Source: Mnemiopsis leidyi
Taxonomy: Eukaryota > Ctenophora > Tentaculata > Lobata > Bolinopsidae
Length of the DNA stretch: 33,426 nucleotides
Assembly (NCBI GenBank): GCA_000226015.1
Contig: JH155852.1
Location: 128,370 to 161,795 of the forward strand
Reading direction: 5' to 3'
Below, one piece after another: positions 20,645 through 30,179 of this stretch. Positions within the stretch are counted from its first letter, which is position 1. Each line of letters opens with the position of its first letter. A program made the position numbers and the translations under genes. The notes beneath the pieces were generated by a model. It was given only the letters and a program-made list of their open reading frames with translations, was not told where the DNA came from and searched no databases.

Positions 20645-21351
20645 TCTTTAATAAACTTCGACTGAGTATGGAAAAGTCATTTATTTCAAATTGTATTAAG
20701 TAATTAATTCAGTTTTGCATATAGTTTTTATATTTTTATGGAGCTCTTCTTTATCTTTATATGGGGATTATGCTGAATCATAATGTAATTTGTATTTCTT
20801 CTAATTATTCTTATTAACTCTTAAGTAATTAGGACTATAAGATCTCGTCTTCGTTAAAAGACCACACAGTCTCAATTCTGTACCAAAAATAGAACTCTCA
20901 ACTCAAAGAAAACACAACACTGGCAGTGCAACACCTCAGAAGGGATTGGGCTATACACGTGGAGATATTTGGGTTTGCAGTAGTATTAAGTATCGTTAAG
21001 GAATACATTTTTCTCATAAAGAGAGGACAAAAGCAAAAAGGATTGCTCATAAGGAGTGGGTTCACTGCCGGAGAAAAACGTCAAGCAGGGATGGTCCAGC
21101 CCCTCAAGTTGTCTCAGAGTTAGGTCCTAACCGTCTGATATGGAATTGTTGGTCGTGGGTGTATAAAGCGATTGACGAGATTATATCCGTCTACCGTTCT
21201 AACGTGAGTCGGTATCACCGCGACAATAGAAAGTTAGACGGATATCATCTCGTTAAACTGTTAAAGCTATGTTGGCTTAGCAAAGATTGCCCAAATATTA
21301 TTGTTTACGCAAACAAACGGGCGATGCGACAGTAATTAACTTACAACCCCA
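20645..21351 (+). repeat. Left arm of a large inverted repeat
   Basis: Pairs with 21650-22233; paired positions sum to 43001 inside 20831 and to 42876 outside it, because this arm alone carries a 125-bp insertion. It contains a family 1 element (21172-21256) and a 65-codon open stretch with no recognised match. The outer end touches the 13-N gap, so its true limit is unknown. Confidence 0.88.
20707..20820. mobile_element. 114-bp insertion with 11-bp TSD in the left palindrome arm
   Basis: TTAAGTAATTA is present at 20696-20706 and 20821-20831; the right arm has the empty site with a single copy (complement near 22170-22180). The inserted DNA is AT-rich and not recognised. Confidence 0.75.
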
Positions 21352-21649
21352 CTTTGCTACACGTTGCATAGCCCTGCTGCCGCGAAGCGGCAGCCTCCGG
21401 CGCGCGCGAAAAGGGTCACAACGTGAGACAAGTCCGACCCTCATTCGAAGTGATAAAATGACGGAGAATAAAATGACGGGACGGTGCGCGCTGCTGGGAG
21501 GGTGCGCGCTGCTGTACAACAAACGGGCTTCGGTTAAAGCAAAGCTTTACCTAGCTCATACATCATAACCAGTGCTAACGCACGCTGCGCGCGCGGCTGC
21601 GACGCGCGCGCTTAATAACGGGCTCTGGTTAAAGCAAATTTAAGCTATA
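21352..21649. other. Spacer of the large inverted repeat
   Basis: 298 bp holding a GC-rich hairpin, a family 2 element and GC-rich CGCGCGCG stretches. AACGGGCT with GGTTAAAGCAAA occurs twice (about 21521-21543 and 21617-21640). Confidence 0.7.
21431..21519 (+). mobile_element. Family 2 element in the palindrome spacer
   Basis: GTCCGACCCTCATTCGAAG, two AATAAAATGACGG-type units, then GGTGCGCGCTGCTG twice and the TGTACAA terminus at 21519. The left terminus is degraded. Confidence 0.65.
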
Positions 21650-22233
21650 GTGGGGTTGTAAGTTGATTACTGTCCACTGTCGCATCGCCCGTTTGCGTAA
21701 ACAATAATATTTGGGCAATCTTTGCTAAGCCAACATAGCTTTAACGAGATGATATCCGTCTAATTTTTTATTGTCGCGGTGATACCCGACTCAGGTTAGA
21801 ACGGTAGACGGATATAATCTCGTCAATCGCTTTATACACCCACGACCAACCATTCCATATCAGCTACAGTTAGGACCTAACTCTGAGACAACTTGAGGGG
21901 CTGGACTATCCCTGCTTGACGTTTTTCTCCGGCAGTGAGCCCACTTCTTATGAGCAATCCTTTTTGCTTTTGTCCTCTCCTTATGAGAAAAAATGTATTC
22001 CTTAACGATACTTAATACTACTGCAAACCCAAATATCTCCACGTGTATAGCCCAATCCCTTCTGAGGTGTTGCACTGCCAGTGTTGTGTTTTCTTTGAGT
22101 TGAGAGTTCTATTTTTGGTACAGAATTGAGACTGTGTGGTCTTTTAACGAAGACGAGATCTTATAGTCCTAATTACTTAATACAATTTGAAATAAATGAC
22201 TTTTCCATACTCAGTAGAAGTTTATTAAAGAAG
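21650..22233 (-). repeat. Right arm of a large inverted repeat
   Basis: Reverse complement of 20645-21351 with scattered differences and without the 125-bp insertion. The homology ends outward at GAAGTTTATTAAAGA, beyond which a short tandem repeat (AGAAGAAAACAAAATATT twice, 22229-22265) begins. Confidence 0.88.
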
Positions 22234-22564
22234 AAAACAAAATATTCAGAAGAAAACAAAATATTATATTCAAATCTCTTTAATCAATATGGCCTTGCTC
22301 ACTCATGTGTCGCTGCCGGCCATTCAAACGCAATTTATAGCTGACAAGTTCTTTTCTCATATATATTTACCGTCCAATTTGGGAGTTTCTTTCGGTCCCC
22401 TGATCTCTCGGATTTCCTGGATTCACATTGGGGGTAATACAGGGTGGGAGAAAATGAATAATGTTCCCATCCTTCAGCAGCCTTCTATCTGTCTGCTAGG
22501 GCCAGGATGGTCTGGGGATCGGCTCATTCTTCGGATTGTGACTAGGCATGCAATTAATATTTAA

Positions 22565-22849
22565 TCAACTCCATGAGATTTGACTTGAACACGACATCAA
22601 GTATGTTGAACAGTTTTCATAACGAACTTTCCAAGCGGGCAGTGACACATGGGGCTCATAATATCTTGCATCGTCAACATGACACACGGTCTTTGCCGGG
22701 TGGGTTGATGGGGCAAGTACCCGCTCATTGAGGTCGAGATTAATTGTTTCTGAATGGAACACTTCTACAAGTTCAATTTCATATGGTCTTGCATTGGCGC
22801 ACGCGAAGACGGAAGCTTTTGGTAGTGTCCGTCTCTGCGAATGTCCCAC
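22565..22849 (-). other. Unrecognised open stretch, 94 codons
   Basis: A continuous - strand reading with normal-looking composition (PYEIELVEVFHSETINLDLN, PAKTVCHVDDARYYEPHVSL). It has no signal peptide or membrane segment. It lies among repeats outside the palindrome, with no neighbouring exon detected. It may be a piece of a mobile-element protein or a host exon; I do not recognise it. Confidence 0.3.
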
Positions 22850-23189
22850 AATGAGCGAGTATTTGTTTGTTTTTTATGCAGTGTTGGAGTTTGAAACTCA
22901 TTCTATCTTAGCTTAGCTTAAACAATTAACTATTTTTGATAAATTAGCAAGAAAAATAATGACTAGACATGATTAATGATAATTATTTATTTGTTTCCAT
23001 GTTTCTGTGCATTGACATTAGATGTTGAGCCGTGCGTGCACGTGCGTCCTTACGCCAACATGCGCGTTTGCGGACATACGTGCGCGTCGTGTTGTCAGGT
23101 CTGCACTCAACGCTGGGTCAACCCACGCTTCACCAATTTACTGTTTGAGTGTGAGAATGAGATATATTTATAATTTGATTCATAAATGC

Positions 23190-23261
23190 TGTAAATAAAA
23201 TTTGTTGTTTTCTTGAAAAATTTGTTGTAAATAAAATTTGTTGTTTTCTTGAAAAATTTGT
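23190..23261 (+). repeat. 36-bp tandem duplication
   Basis: Two 36-bp units beginning TGTAAATAAAATTTGTTG at 23190 and 23226, then a partial third. It lies directly upstream of the Penelope-like relic. Confidence 0.85.
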
Positions 23262-23269
23262 TGTTTTCT

Positions 23270-24030
23270 ATTGACACCCACCTTTACATCAAGTACTCCT
23301 CAAGAACTGTGTCAACAGATCCATCATACTGCAAGCTTACAACATCTGCTCTCCTCAATACTTGAACTCAGAATGTCTGATGGTCAGACACATCTGCCTT
23401 TTTCGCGGCTTGCCTTCTCAACGGATCACTACTATCATGGAAGAAGCCTGATATAGATTCCTCCACCAAAACCCCTCCAGGTGACATACTCCTAACAGAC
23501 AGGCTCCCAATTACTCCATCTCCCTTCCATCCCTCTCTCTCCAAACCCCTGAAGAAAGTCCTTCAAAAACAAGGCATTAAAGTAACACACTCCTATTCCA
23601 CTGCACTACCCTTCAGGACCTTCCCATCATGAGGAAGACTACTACTCCTGACCTTATTCCCCACACTATCTACAAGATCTCATGCTTGGGCTGCAGCTCT
23701 TCCAAGTATGAACAGACTTACAGACCCATCATTGACTGCCTAAAGAAACATGAATGCTTTTCTGACTTAACAACACCTATGACTCGGCCCTCAACAGAAT
23801 CAAGTCAACCCCTGCTCAGTGCTCACCATGACCTTACCAACGGGCACAGAATAGCTTAAACAACATCACCATCCACAAATCTCTCCTATCCAAATCCATC
23901 TTGCACCTGACTGAGCAAGCAGATGCCAGATATTCACACCAGAAAACCCTCAATGAATTGGATGGATAGCGCTCCCAAATGCAGCTCACTCTGGAATCCT
24001 GTTCATCTTTATATTTCTGCAACCGGCCTA
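23270..24030 (+). pseudogene. Penelope-like retroelement relic (linker plus GIY-YIG endonuclease)
   Basis: + strand, several frames. The first block (about 23273-23450) reads HPPLHQVLLKNCVNRSIILQ ... NICSPQ ... LFRGLPSQRI, the region found after the RT in Penelope-like elements. Next is SKPLKKVLQKQGIKVTHSYS (about 23545-23603). Then comes an endonuclease-like part: TIYKISCLGC, YEQTYRPIIDCLKKH and LLSAHHDLTNGHRIA, continuing after a stop with NNITIHKSLLSKS and LTEQAD (about 23650-23920). It matches the GIY...YIGQT...RLKEH...H....GH pattern with several active-site positions altered. The RT domain itself is missing. Confidence 0.72.
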
Positions 24031-24059
24031 GCCAGGGGGATCCATTGGATTCAACGATT

Positions 24060-24480
24060 CCCCCTTTGGAATGAAAGTTAAGAAAAAAATGTTAAGGCTA
24101 GTCAGGTTTAGCAACGATCAAATTATTTCTATTGCTATGAAAGGCTCTTATTCTATGATTGATTGAAATACATAGTTTCATATCTGAGACTTGTTACAGC
24201 ACTAGGAATGACAATCTTTTTGCCTGGAGATAGCAGTGGCTGGCACCTCCTATCTAACCATTTTTCATTGTAAAATTGCCACCCAAGTCAAAATTTCCCA
24301 AAAATTTTCGAGGGGTTTCACCCTCCTAGCCTCCCGCAAGGGGTCGAGCCCCAAAACTCCTGCTGTGACTGGCTTACATTACCAGCTTGGGTCGCTAGTA
24401 GGAAGGATTCCTACTTTAATTAAAAATCGTTCTAACCGAAATTTTTCTGACCAACGAAATTGAAATTCAACATCTTTGCC
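24060..24480. other. Intergenic, nothing recognised
   Basis: Between the Penelope-like relic and the 19-bp array. The open stretch at 24236-24463 has no family features. Confidence 0.5.
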
Positions 24481-24530
24481 ATTTTAAATTTTTTCGGTCT
24501 AGAAAAGATGAAACTACTGCATTTTTTCTG

Positions 24531-24665
24531 TTAGAAGCTGATGTTCTGGTTACAAAATGATGTTTTGGTTAATAACTGAAGTTTTAGTCTACATATCGAT
24601 GTGATTTTTCGGCTTGAAACTGGTGTTTCGGTTAGAAATTGATGGTTTGGTCAAGAAATGGATGG
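24531..24665 (+). repeat. Diverged 19-bp tandem array (about 7 units)
   Basis: Units such as TTAGAAGCTGATGTTCTGG, TTACAAAATGATGTTTTGG, TTAATAACTGAAGTTTTAG and TTAGAAATTGATGGTTTGG, with one 25-bp unit. Downstream CTAACCAAAAAATACTTCTG (about 24682) resembles the complement of the unit. Confidence 0.75.
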
Positions 24666-24751
24666 CCACAGAAAAATCCCCTCTAACCAAAAAATACTTC
24701 TGGCCGAAATTTCAGAAATTGTCCTACCAGTAGAAAATACTTTTTTGCACC

Positions 24752-24890
24752 TATGGCTCCTGGAAGATTCTAAATCTTTTAAGGGAGACCCTCCTCATTT
24801 AACCCTCAATCATGGTTTCCCGGTCATTCGGCTGAGTTGACTGAAGGAGATTGCTTAGTGCTCTCCTCTAGGATTTGTGGATCTGGTTAA
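24752..24890 (-). mobile_element. SINE body, copy 4
   Basis: Reverse-strand copy with the same blocks (GGCTCCTGGAAGATTCTAAA, GGGAGACCCTCCTCATTTAA, CGGCTGAGTTGACTGAAGG on the + strand). It extends to CCTCTAGGATTTGTGGATCT, the complement of the region just after the B box in copy 1. Confidence 0.8.
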
Positions 24891-25276
24891 AATTTTATGA
24901 AAGATTGATTAAGTTAACAACAGTCTCCAGGTCCACAAAATTCAAGGTAGATGTGGATAAATGGAATAGTCAGTCAAACTTGTCTTTTATCGGGTGGTTG
25001 CCATAACCTAGTACATGATGAATGTTTCGATGTTGATGTGTCAACATATAACAAGAATGCTACTGCTGAAGACTGACAAGACTGTGATTATCTGTATAGC
25101 TCGTTTGCAAGTACATAATCCATTTTTTGGGGCTTAAAACCTCAAACTGATTAAAATGTTACGCAGGCAAGCCTCATAAAATGACAATTTAATTATGTAT
25201 CAGACTTTCAGTAGAATGGATAAACGAAACGTCATGTGAGTATACAAAGATAGAATGGAAAGAGACACCAAAGAAA

Positions 25277-25489
25277 ATGGGAAAAATGGAAAACATTATT
25301 GGTCAGCTGTACAGCCGAGACAGTAAACGACCCATACCGTATAACTATAGGAAGAAGCTAATTGCCAAGTCGCGCAACTGCAGCTACATCACAGAAAGAT
25401 GTATAGAAGTTCCCAATACTTACAACAAAATCTTCGCTTCTGTCTGGGTCAACAACGATCATGTTGTCGTTGGAACCAAATGCAATAGG
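25277..25489 (+). CDS. DCAF12: DCAF12 exon 1 (first recognised coding exon)
   Basis: Residues 1-71 from ATG 25277. A basic stretch, then NKIFASVWVNNDHVVVGTKC, the conserved start of the propeller. Donor GTATGT starts at 25490. The reading frame continues open to 25212, just after a TTTCAG, so this may be an internal exon with the true start further upstream. Confidence 0.85.
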
Positions 25490-28400
25490 GTATGTTTTCA
25501 TCATAGGAAGATGTATGGAATGTGATCTTTATTCCTGATTAACATCATTTTTAAATGCCTCTCACTGTACTTAAATTCTTGTCTTTTTGAAGATGTTTTA
25601 TAAAATTTGTTAATTTATAAATGTAAACGTATTATGGTTAAATTCTCATTACTAGGTTCAATATTTCAGCTTTTGGAGATAAACGTGCAGAATGGCACTA
25701 AACGTGAGATCCCCTTGATGAGATCCCCTTATCCCCGAGAAATCCCAGAACCTGCAGCTGGAATACACGCCATAGCTCTGAACCCCAGTAAATCCTTCAT
25801 GGCTACTGGAGGTCACAATGTCAACGACTTAGCTCTGTATTCTCTACCGGACTACCAGCCGTACGCTGTTGGCGAGTTTCATCACAACTGGCTGTTTGGC
25901 ATTTCCTGGATAAACGACTTCATGCTGTGTACTGGTAAGATATGTTCAGTTGTTATTTTATGAAGATTCAAGTTTAGTTTCTTAGGTATAACATACGAAA
26001 CGTTGACATTGACTTTGATAATTGATACTCTGATCCTCAATTTTACCTTCACTTTCTTGTTTTCTTGCATGCTAAGCTTATAGGTGTACGCTAAGCATCA
26101 TATTATTTGAATCATGAACTCTGAGCAGGCTCCAGCCTGTTAGATCGATTGATTTGTATAAACTTCTCGGTTTCGCTCAAGTTAACTGTTTTCACCGACA
26201 GGCAACGACTTGGCAACTTCAATGAAAAAGAATATCTTTGATTTTGTTACATTTTGTTACATTTTTGTCACCGCCTCTGCATATCATGAAATTTCACTAA
26301 ATTAATGATGATTTTACCTTTGGATAATGTTCTGTCAAAGACATCATTCTTTGTTTGGTCAAATCCCAAATGTCACTCCTCTATTACCCAATCATGTAAA
26401 TCGTTAGTCGAGCCCAAGTAGAATCTCGCTTTGTAATCACAAAATTGTCCAACTAATTGCGGCAATGTTTTGAAGAGCTACTTACAGACAAGGAAACGCA
26501 AACTGCGTGTATTTTAAGGAGATCCGATTTGGTTGCTTTAAAAATAACCCACTTGGCGTAATATGCGATGTCTGCAATGTTGCGAAATAAACACTGCCAC
26601 GTAACATCATTTCACTTCATGCTTCCATTGTGTTTAATTAGCAATTACAAGACGTCGCATAGCGCTGTGCTCTAATGTAAGGCGTGATGAGTGTGTCTGA
26701 GTGATTCACACTAAATTTCACTCAATTAAAATGGCTGTATTATTGTAAGCTTGCCAAACTTGTCTCATGTTATTCAATTAACTAACTCCGCTTTGTCACT
26801 TTTAGATCACTTATAGGATGTCTATAAAACTCAGAGCTAATATGATTATTAAAGTACAAGCATTATTGACTGTCAAACCGATTGGTAAAAAGATAATTTC
26901 TACCGTGTTAAACAGACGTCAAACTTTTTGCCCGAAAATCTTGTTACCAAAATTTTACACAAAACTTAATTTAACGCAGGTGCTCGGGATGGAAACATCT
27001 GTTTGTGGACTATATTCGACGTAGAAGGGTTCTCTACTTACGAAGAGTCGTGTGGCATTCACAGAAAAACTCCTATCGAAATATTGAAAACGGAAGGAAT
27101 AGTCAGGATAAGAGATACTCACTACAATCCTGTGTGCGAGGTACTTGTTAGTTGAGTGTAGTGTAGTGTGTACTGTTAAGTGTAGTGTATACATACTGTA
27201 TTGTAAAGTGTAGTGTTTACTGTATAATGAAGTGTAGTGTATTGTAGTGAGTAACATTGTGTGGTGTCCTGTAGTATGTAAATTTGTCGTGTATATGGTG
27301 TGGTGTTGTGAAATGCGCGTAAAGTGCTGTACTTTGTTTCGTATCGTATGTTTTGTCTAATGATGTATTGTAAGTGGTGTATGTATCCAGTATCCTGTTG
27401 TGCACTTTGTTCATTTACTATCTAACGATTTGCCATTGTCTGCCACTGTTCCGATACATTGATACAATGAAATATGGATATTAACAATACACCCCTTGTT
27501 TTGACTGTGATTACAATCTCAAATGTTTGCTCTACGAACTGTGTCGCTGGTATATTAAGTCATTAAATGTTGTTTGAACCCTACAAATTAAAGATAAAAC
27601 AATGCGTGTTGTCTAGGTATAATTGTATTCACTCGATCCCGTCCTTCTTGTCGGAAGTTAGGACTGATTATTTCATGTGTACAGCACACGTGTAGAGTCA
27701 ACACGCAGTTAAACTGCTTTAGCTTTAATTATAGTTCGCCAATGTGGTTTTAGAAAGTTCCACCAAATGTATAAAAACATTGTATAGTGCATGTCTGACA
27801 CGCTTATACACTTAGCTGTAATGTGTCTGCTGACCACACTCAGGTCAATTAGCCGTACATGGTTTCATGTTCAATGCATTGTACACTGCTTACACTACTA
27901 TAGGTCACGTGACACGGTCTATTTTTAGCATATCTCAGCAACTCAACTCCAGCTTTGTATGACGTCAGCATAAGAGGAGATTTAGTGTCAGTTACTTAGG
28001 TGTACGTGTCGTCAAAATGAGATCAGATTGCTAATTTGATTTCAACTTGTTGGATAATCGAATAAACATGTTTATTGACTTTTCAGCTGCTGCTGATAAT
28101 TCGGACATTTCACGAATTTTGAAAAATCCAGAATATTCGATGCTTGAAATGACTAAATATGTGTCAGTTCAAAGCGTTGAATTTGCACACGATATATCGC
28201 ATCATCGATCACTAGGCACATTGAAAAGTCGATCAACTGTTGGGTTGCCACCAGCCTTGCCAACTTTACAAAATAAATGGAACATAGCCTTTAAAATTTG
28301 AAAAATAATGGATAATTGTCTAACATACTTTACTTACAACAGTTAGTAAGCTCGGCATGTACATGTTACAACTGTCACATTATTACATTTTTGTCCTCAC

Positions 28401-30179
28401 AAAGATAACCAGCTGTCAGACAACTGTTTTCCTAGACAATGAAGTAGGGGATTCTCAATGACAAATTTCGTCTGTACACGTCAAATATTGTCGTTATAAC
28501 CACGCCTATCAACTAAAATTATGACACGGTAGCGTCTTATCATCTGAACTTTGTGAGTTCTACTAGACATAGTACTTTACACATTCTACACATAGCAATT
28601 ACCTTAACACATTCTTCTACACACATTCACTTTACACATAGCACTGAACTATACACATTTACACATACTACTTATAACACTGTATAGGTGTATTTAAAAA
28701 AACGTTTTACGTTTCAGCGACTGGGGACAGTTGGTTATGGAGTCGGGAAATATGACGCCAAAGTGTGTTTAGTTGACGTCAGACAACCGGTAATTACTTA
28801 ATTAGTTTTAAAATACCAGCTCCCATTTCATTTGAAGGTGAAAATGGCACTTCCTTATCTGGGAAAACAAGACGCTCGATCTTGTCACAAAAATGTCTCT
28901 ATGTTGAAATATTGTACTGTCAAGAATCAAACTACTACTGTCAGATTAGATAACGGATAACCGCACCCCTGTTTTAGCTCCAGAAACGAGTGATGGATCT
29001 GCCACAAAAGGAGGAGAATATCGTGATTTCCGGACACGACACCAGTCCCGTGTTTGCAGTGGGAAGTCTCTCTCATCTCATGCTCATAGATGATCGGGAT
29101 CCAAACACTACTGACATCACCTCCGTTAAAGTTCTCGAACCCGCGCAAGGAATTCGGTACGTGATTTCTTGTTCTACTATACGTTTCTATTGTACCGACT
29201 ATTGCAAACATATCGAAATTCTGTTACAGTGTAAGTTGATGGAATGGAATTCATGGAATGCTAATGAATGTAACTTTGCAGGTCACTGTCCTTTCAAGGG
29301 GACGTGATAACAATAGGGGCCTGTAAGACCAGTCTCATGTTTTACGATGTCAGAAACCGAAAATACGTGAACGATCACAATGATAATCCTGTGAAGCGAT
29401 GTCTGAAACAAGGATATGTGGTAGGTTTCTTGTTAATGACAACTTGGCTCATTTGTTAATTGTTTACCTCATCGTGTTTAGATTCTGAATTATCGCGAAA
29501 AACGTAGCGCGCGGCTTGCTTTATTACTTTGAAAATGCACTCCTGTGAACATCTACTGTATTATTTTTGGAAAATTTTGTGCGCGTGAAAGGTCATGTGA
29601 TATCTGTTTACGTCTTATTTCTAAGCCAGGGTTCTATTTTTAGATCACAATGAATCCACTTAAGCTCGTATTAATATGTTTCAAGTAAGCCGGAGCAAAA
29701 TTTTTCTACTTTCCTGTTCTACTGTGGTAATATAGAACAGTATTTATGGGAGGTGACTGAAACTTGTTAGATGTTTTGACGTGTGATAGGGTTTCTCAAT
29801 AAAAACATTCACCGAACCGTTCCTGGCTTCACAACGGTTAACGGCTGTAAGATGTCAAAACAAATTTGTTACACCTCTCCAAGAATACCGTTCTCAATTA
29901 TATACAAATTAATCGAGCTTTTATACTTGCACAAGGAAAGTTTTAAACTGCCGTCTAATTGATTTTGCAAGTAAGATGGAAACTAATTTCAACTTAACCA
30001 CTTTTCAGGCTGAGAACTGGGATTGGCACACTCACCGCTATTCGTTCTTTCCTCAACTCACATCAGAGATAATCAGCATCATGACTCATTGTTACGACGA
30101 TTCGGGCTTGAGACTCTTCGCTGCCGGCGGCCCTCTACCGTTGGATCTGATCGGTAACTACGCTTCTATTTGGGAATAG
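25277..30179 (+). CDS. DCAF12: DCAF12 orthologue, WD40 substrate receptor of CRL4 ubiquitin ligase (7 exons, whole gene span)
   Basis: DDB1- and CUL4-associated factor. In mammals it recruits substrates ending in a Glu-Glu C-degron to CUL4-DDB1 (family knowledge). Seven exons join in phase to 1200 nt, or 399 residues; human DCAF12 has 453. Seen matches: YNKIFASVWVNNDHVVVGTKCN (human [22 protein letters not shown], trimmed here as family comparison), GIHAIALNPSKSFMATGG, GARDGNICLW, FAVGSLSHLMLIDDRDP, TSLMFYDVR and the C-terminal THCYDDSGLRLFAAGGPLP. ATG 25277 is provisional: the frame stays open upstream to an AG at 25211, so a further 5' exon may exist and would account for the shorter N-terminus. 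The basic N-terminal DDB1-contacting region is therefore incomplete or diverged. Confidence 0.95.
25670..25934 (+). CDS. DCAF12: DCAF12 exon 2: WD40 blades
   Basis: Residues 72-159 plus one base. AGIHAIALNPSKSFMATGG aligns with human CGIHAIELNPSRTLLATGG, and WLFGISWIND with WIFSIAWISD. Acceptor TTTCAG ends at 25669; donor GTAAGA starts at 25935. Confidence 0.93.
26980..27140 (+). CDS. DCAF12: DCAF12 exon 3: WD40 blades
   Basis: Residues 160-213. The split glycine codon is followed by ARDGNICLW (human SRDGSMGLW), then a diverged stretch and VRIRDTHYNPVCE (human VRALAFNNKNKE). Acceptor ACGCAG ends at 26979; donor GTACTT starts at 27141. Confidence 0.9.
27145..27300 (+). repeat. Degenerate GTGTAGT-rich tract at the start of DCAF12 intron 3
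   Basis: Imperfect repeats of AGTGTAGTGTA type begin a few bases after the donor at 27141. On the - strand they read through as open frame with biased composition, a low-complexity artefact rather than a gene. Confidence 0.8.
28565..28690 (+). repeat. Degenerate TACACAT-rich tract near the end of DCAF12 intron 3
   Basis: Repeated CACATTCTACACATAG, ACACACATTCACTTTACACA and similar, about 30-150 bp before the acceptor at 28717. It is roughly complementary in base content to the GT-rich tract at the other end of the intron. Confidence 0.75.
28718..28789 (+). CDS. DCAF12: DCAF12 exon 4: WD40 blade
   Basis: Residues 214-237, 72 nt, phase 0: RLGTVGYGVGKYDAKVCLVD followed by VRQP (human [20 protein letters not shown] region). 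Acceptor TTTCAG ends at 28717; donor GTAATT starts at 28790. It is diverged from human but required to keep the propeller contiguous. Confidence 0.85.
28978..29156 (+). CDS. DCAF12: DCAF12 exon 5: WD40 blades
   Basis: Residues 238-296 plus two bases. SPVFAVGSLSHLMLIDDRDP aligns with human WSVYAVGSQAHVSFLDPRQP; the exon ends AQGI with a split arginine codon. Acceptor TTTTAG ends at 28977; donor GTACGT starts at 29157. Confidence 0.93.
29282..29420 (+). CDS. DCAF12: DCAF12 exon 6: WD40 blade
   Basis: Residues 297-343. It reads (R)SLSFQGDVITIGACKTSLMF then YDVR, matching human [21 protein letters not shown] YDIR. Acceptor TTGCAG ends at 29281; donor GTAGGT starts at 29421. Confidence 0.93.
30009..30179 (+). 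CDS. DCAF12: DCAF12 exon 7: C-terminus
   Basis: Residues 344-399 and TAG at 30177-30179. THCYDDSGLRLFAAGGPLP then LIGNYASIW matches human THCYDSSGTKLFVAGGPLP and GNYAGLW. Acceptor TTTCAG ends at 30008. Confidence 0.95.
   Translation, partial: AENWDWHTHRYSFFPQLTSEIISIMTHCYDDSGLRLFAAGGPLPLDLIGNYASIWE

Noticed and set aside
20645..22233. Large inverted repeat as a pure assembly artefact
   Set aside because: The arms differ by a 125-bp insertion with its own duplication and by point differences. The neighbouring gap still calls for caution.
26955..27414. Tyr/Thr/His-rich - strand open frames
   Set aside because: They are translations of the GTGTAGT-type low-complexity tract.
5483..30179. KIF23 and DCAF12 as an operon
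   Set aside because: They are 6.5 kb apart across transposon-rich DNA and have no known functional pairing.
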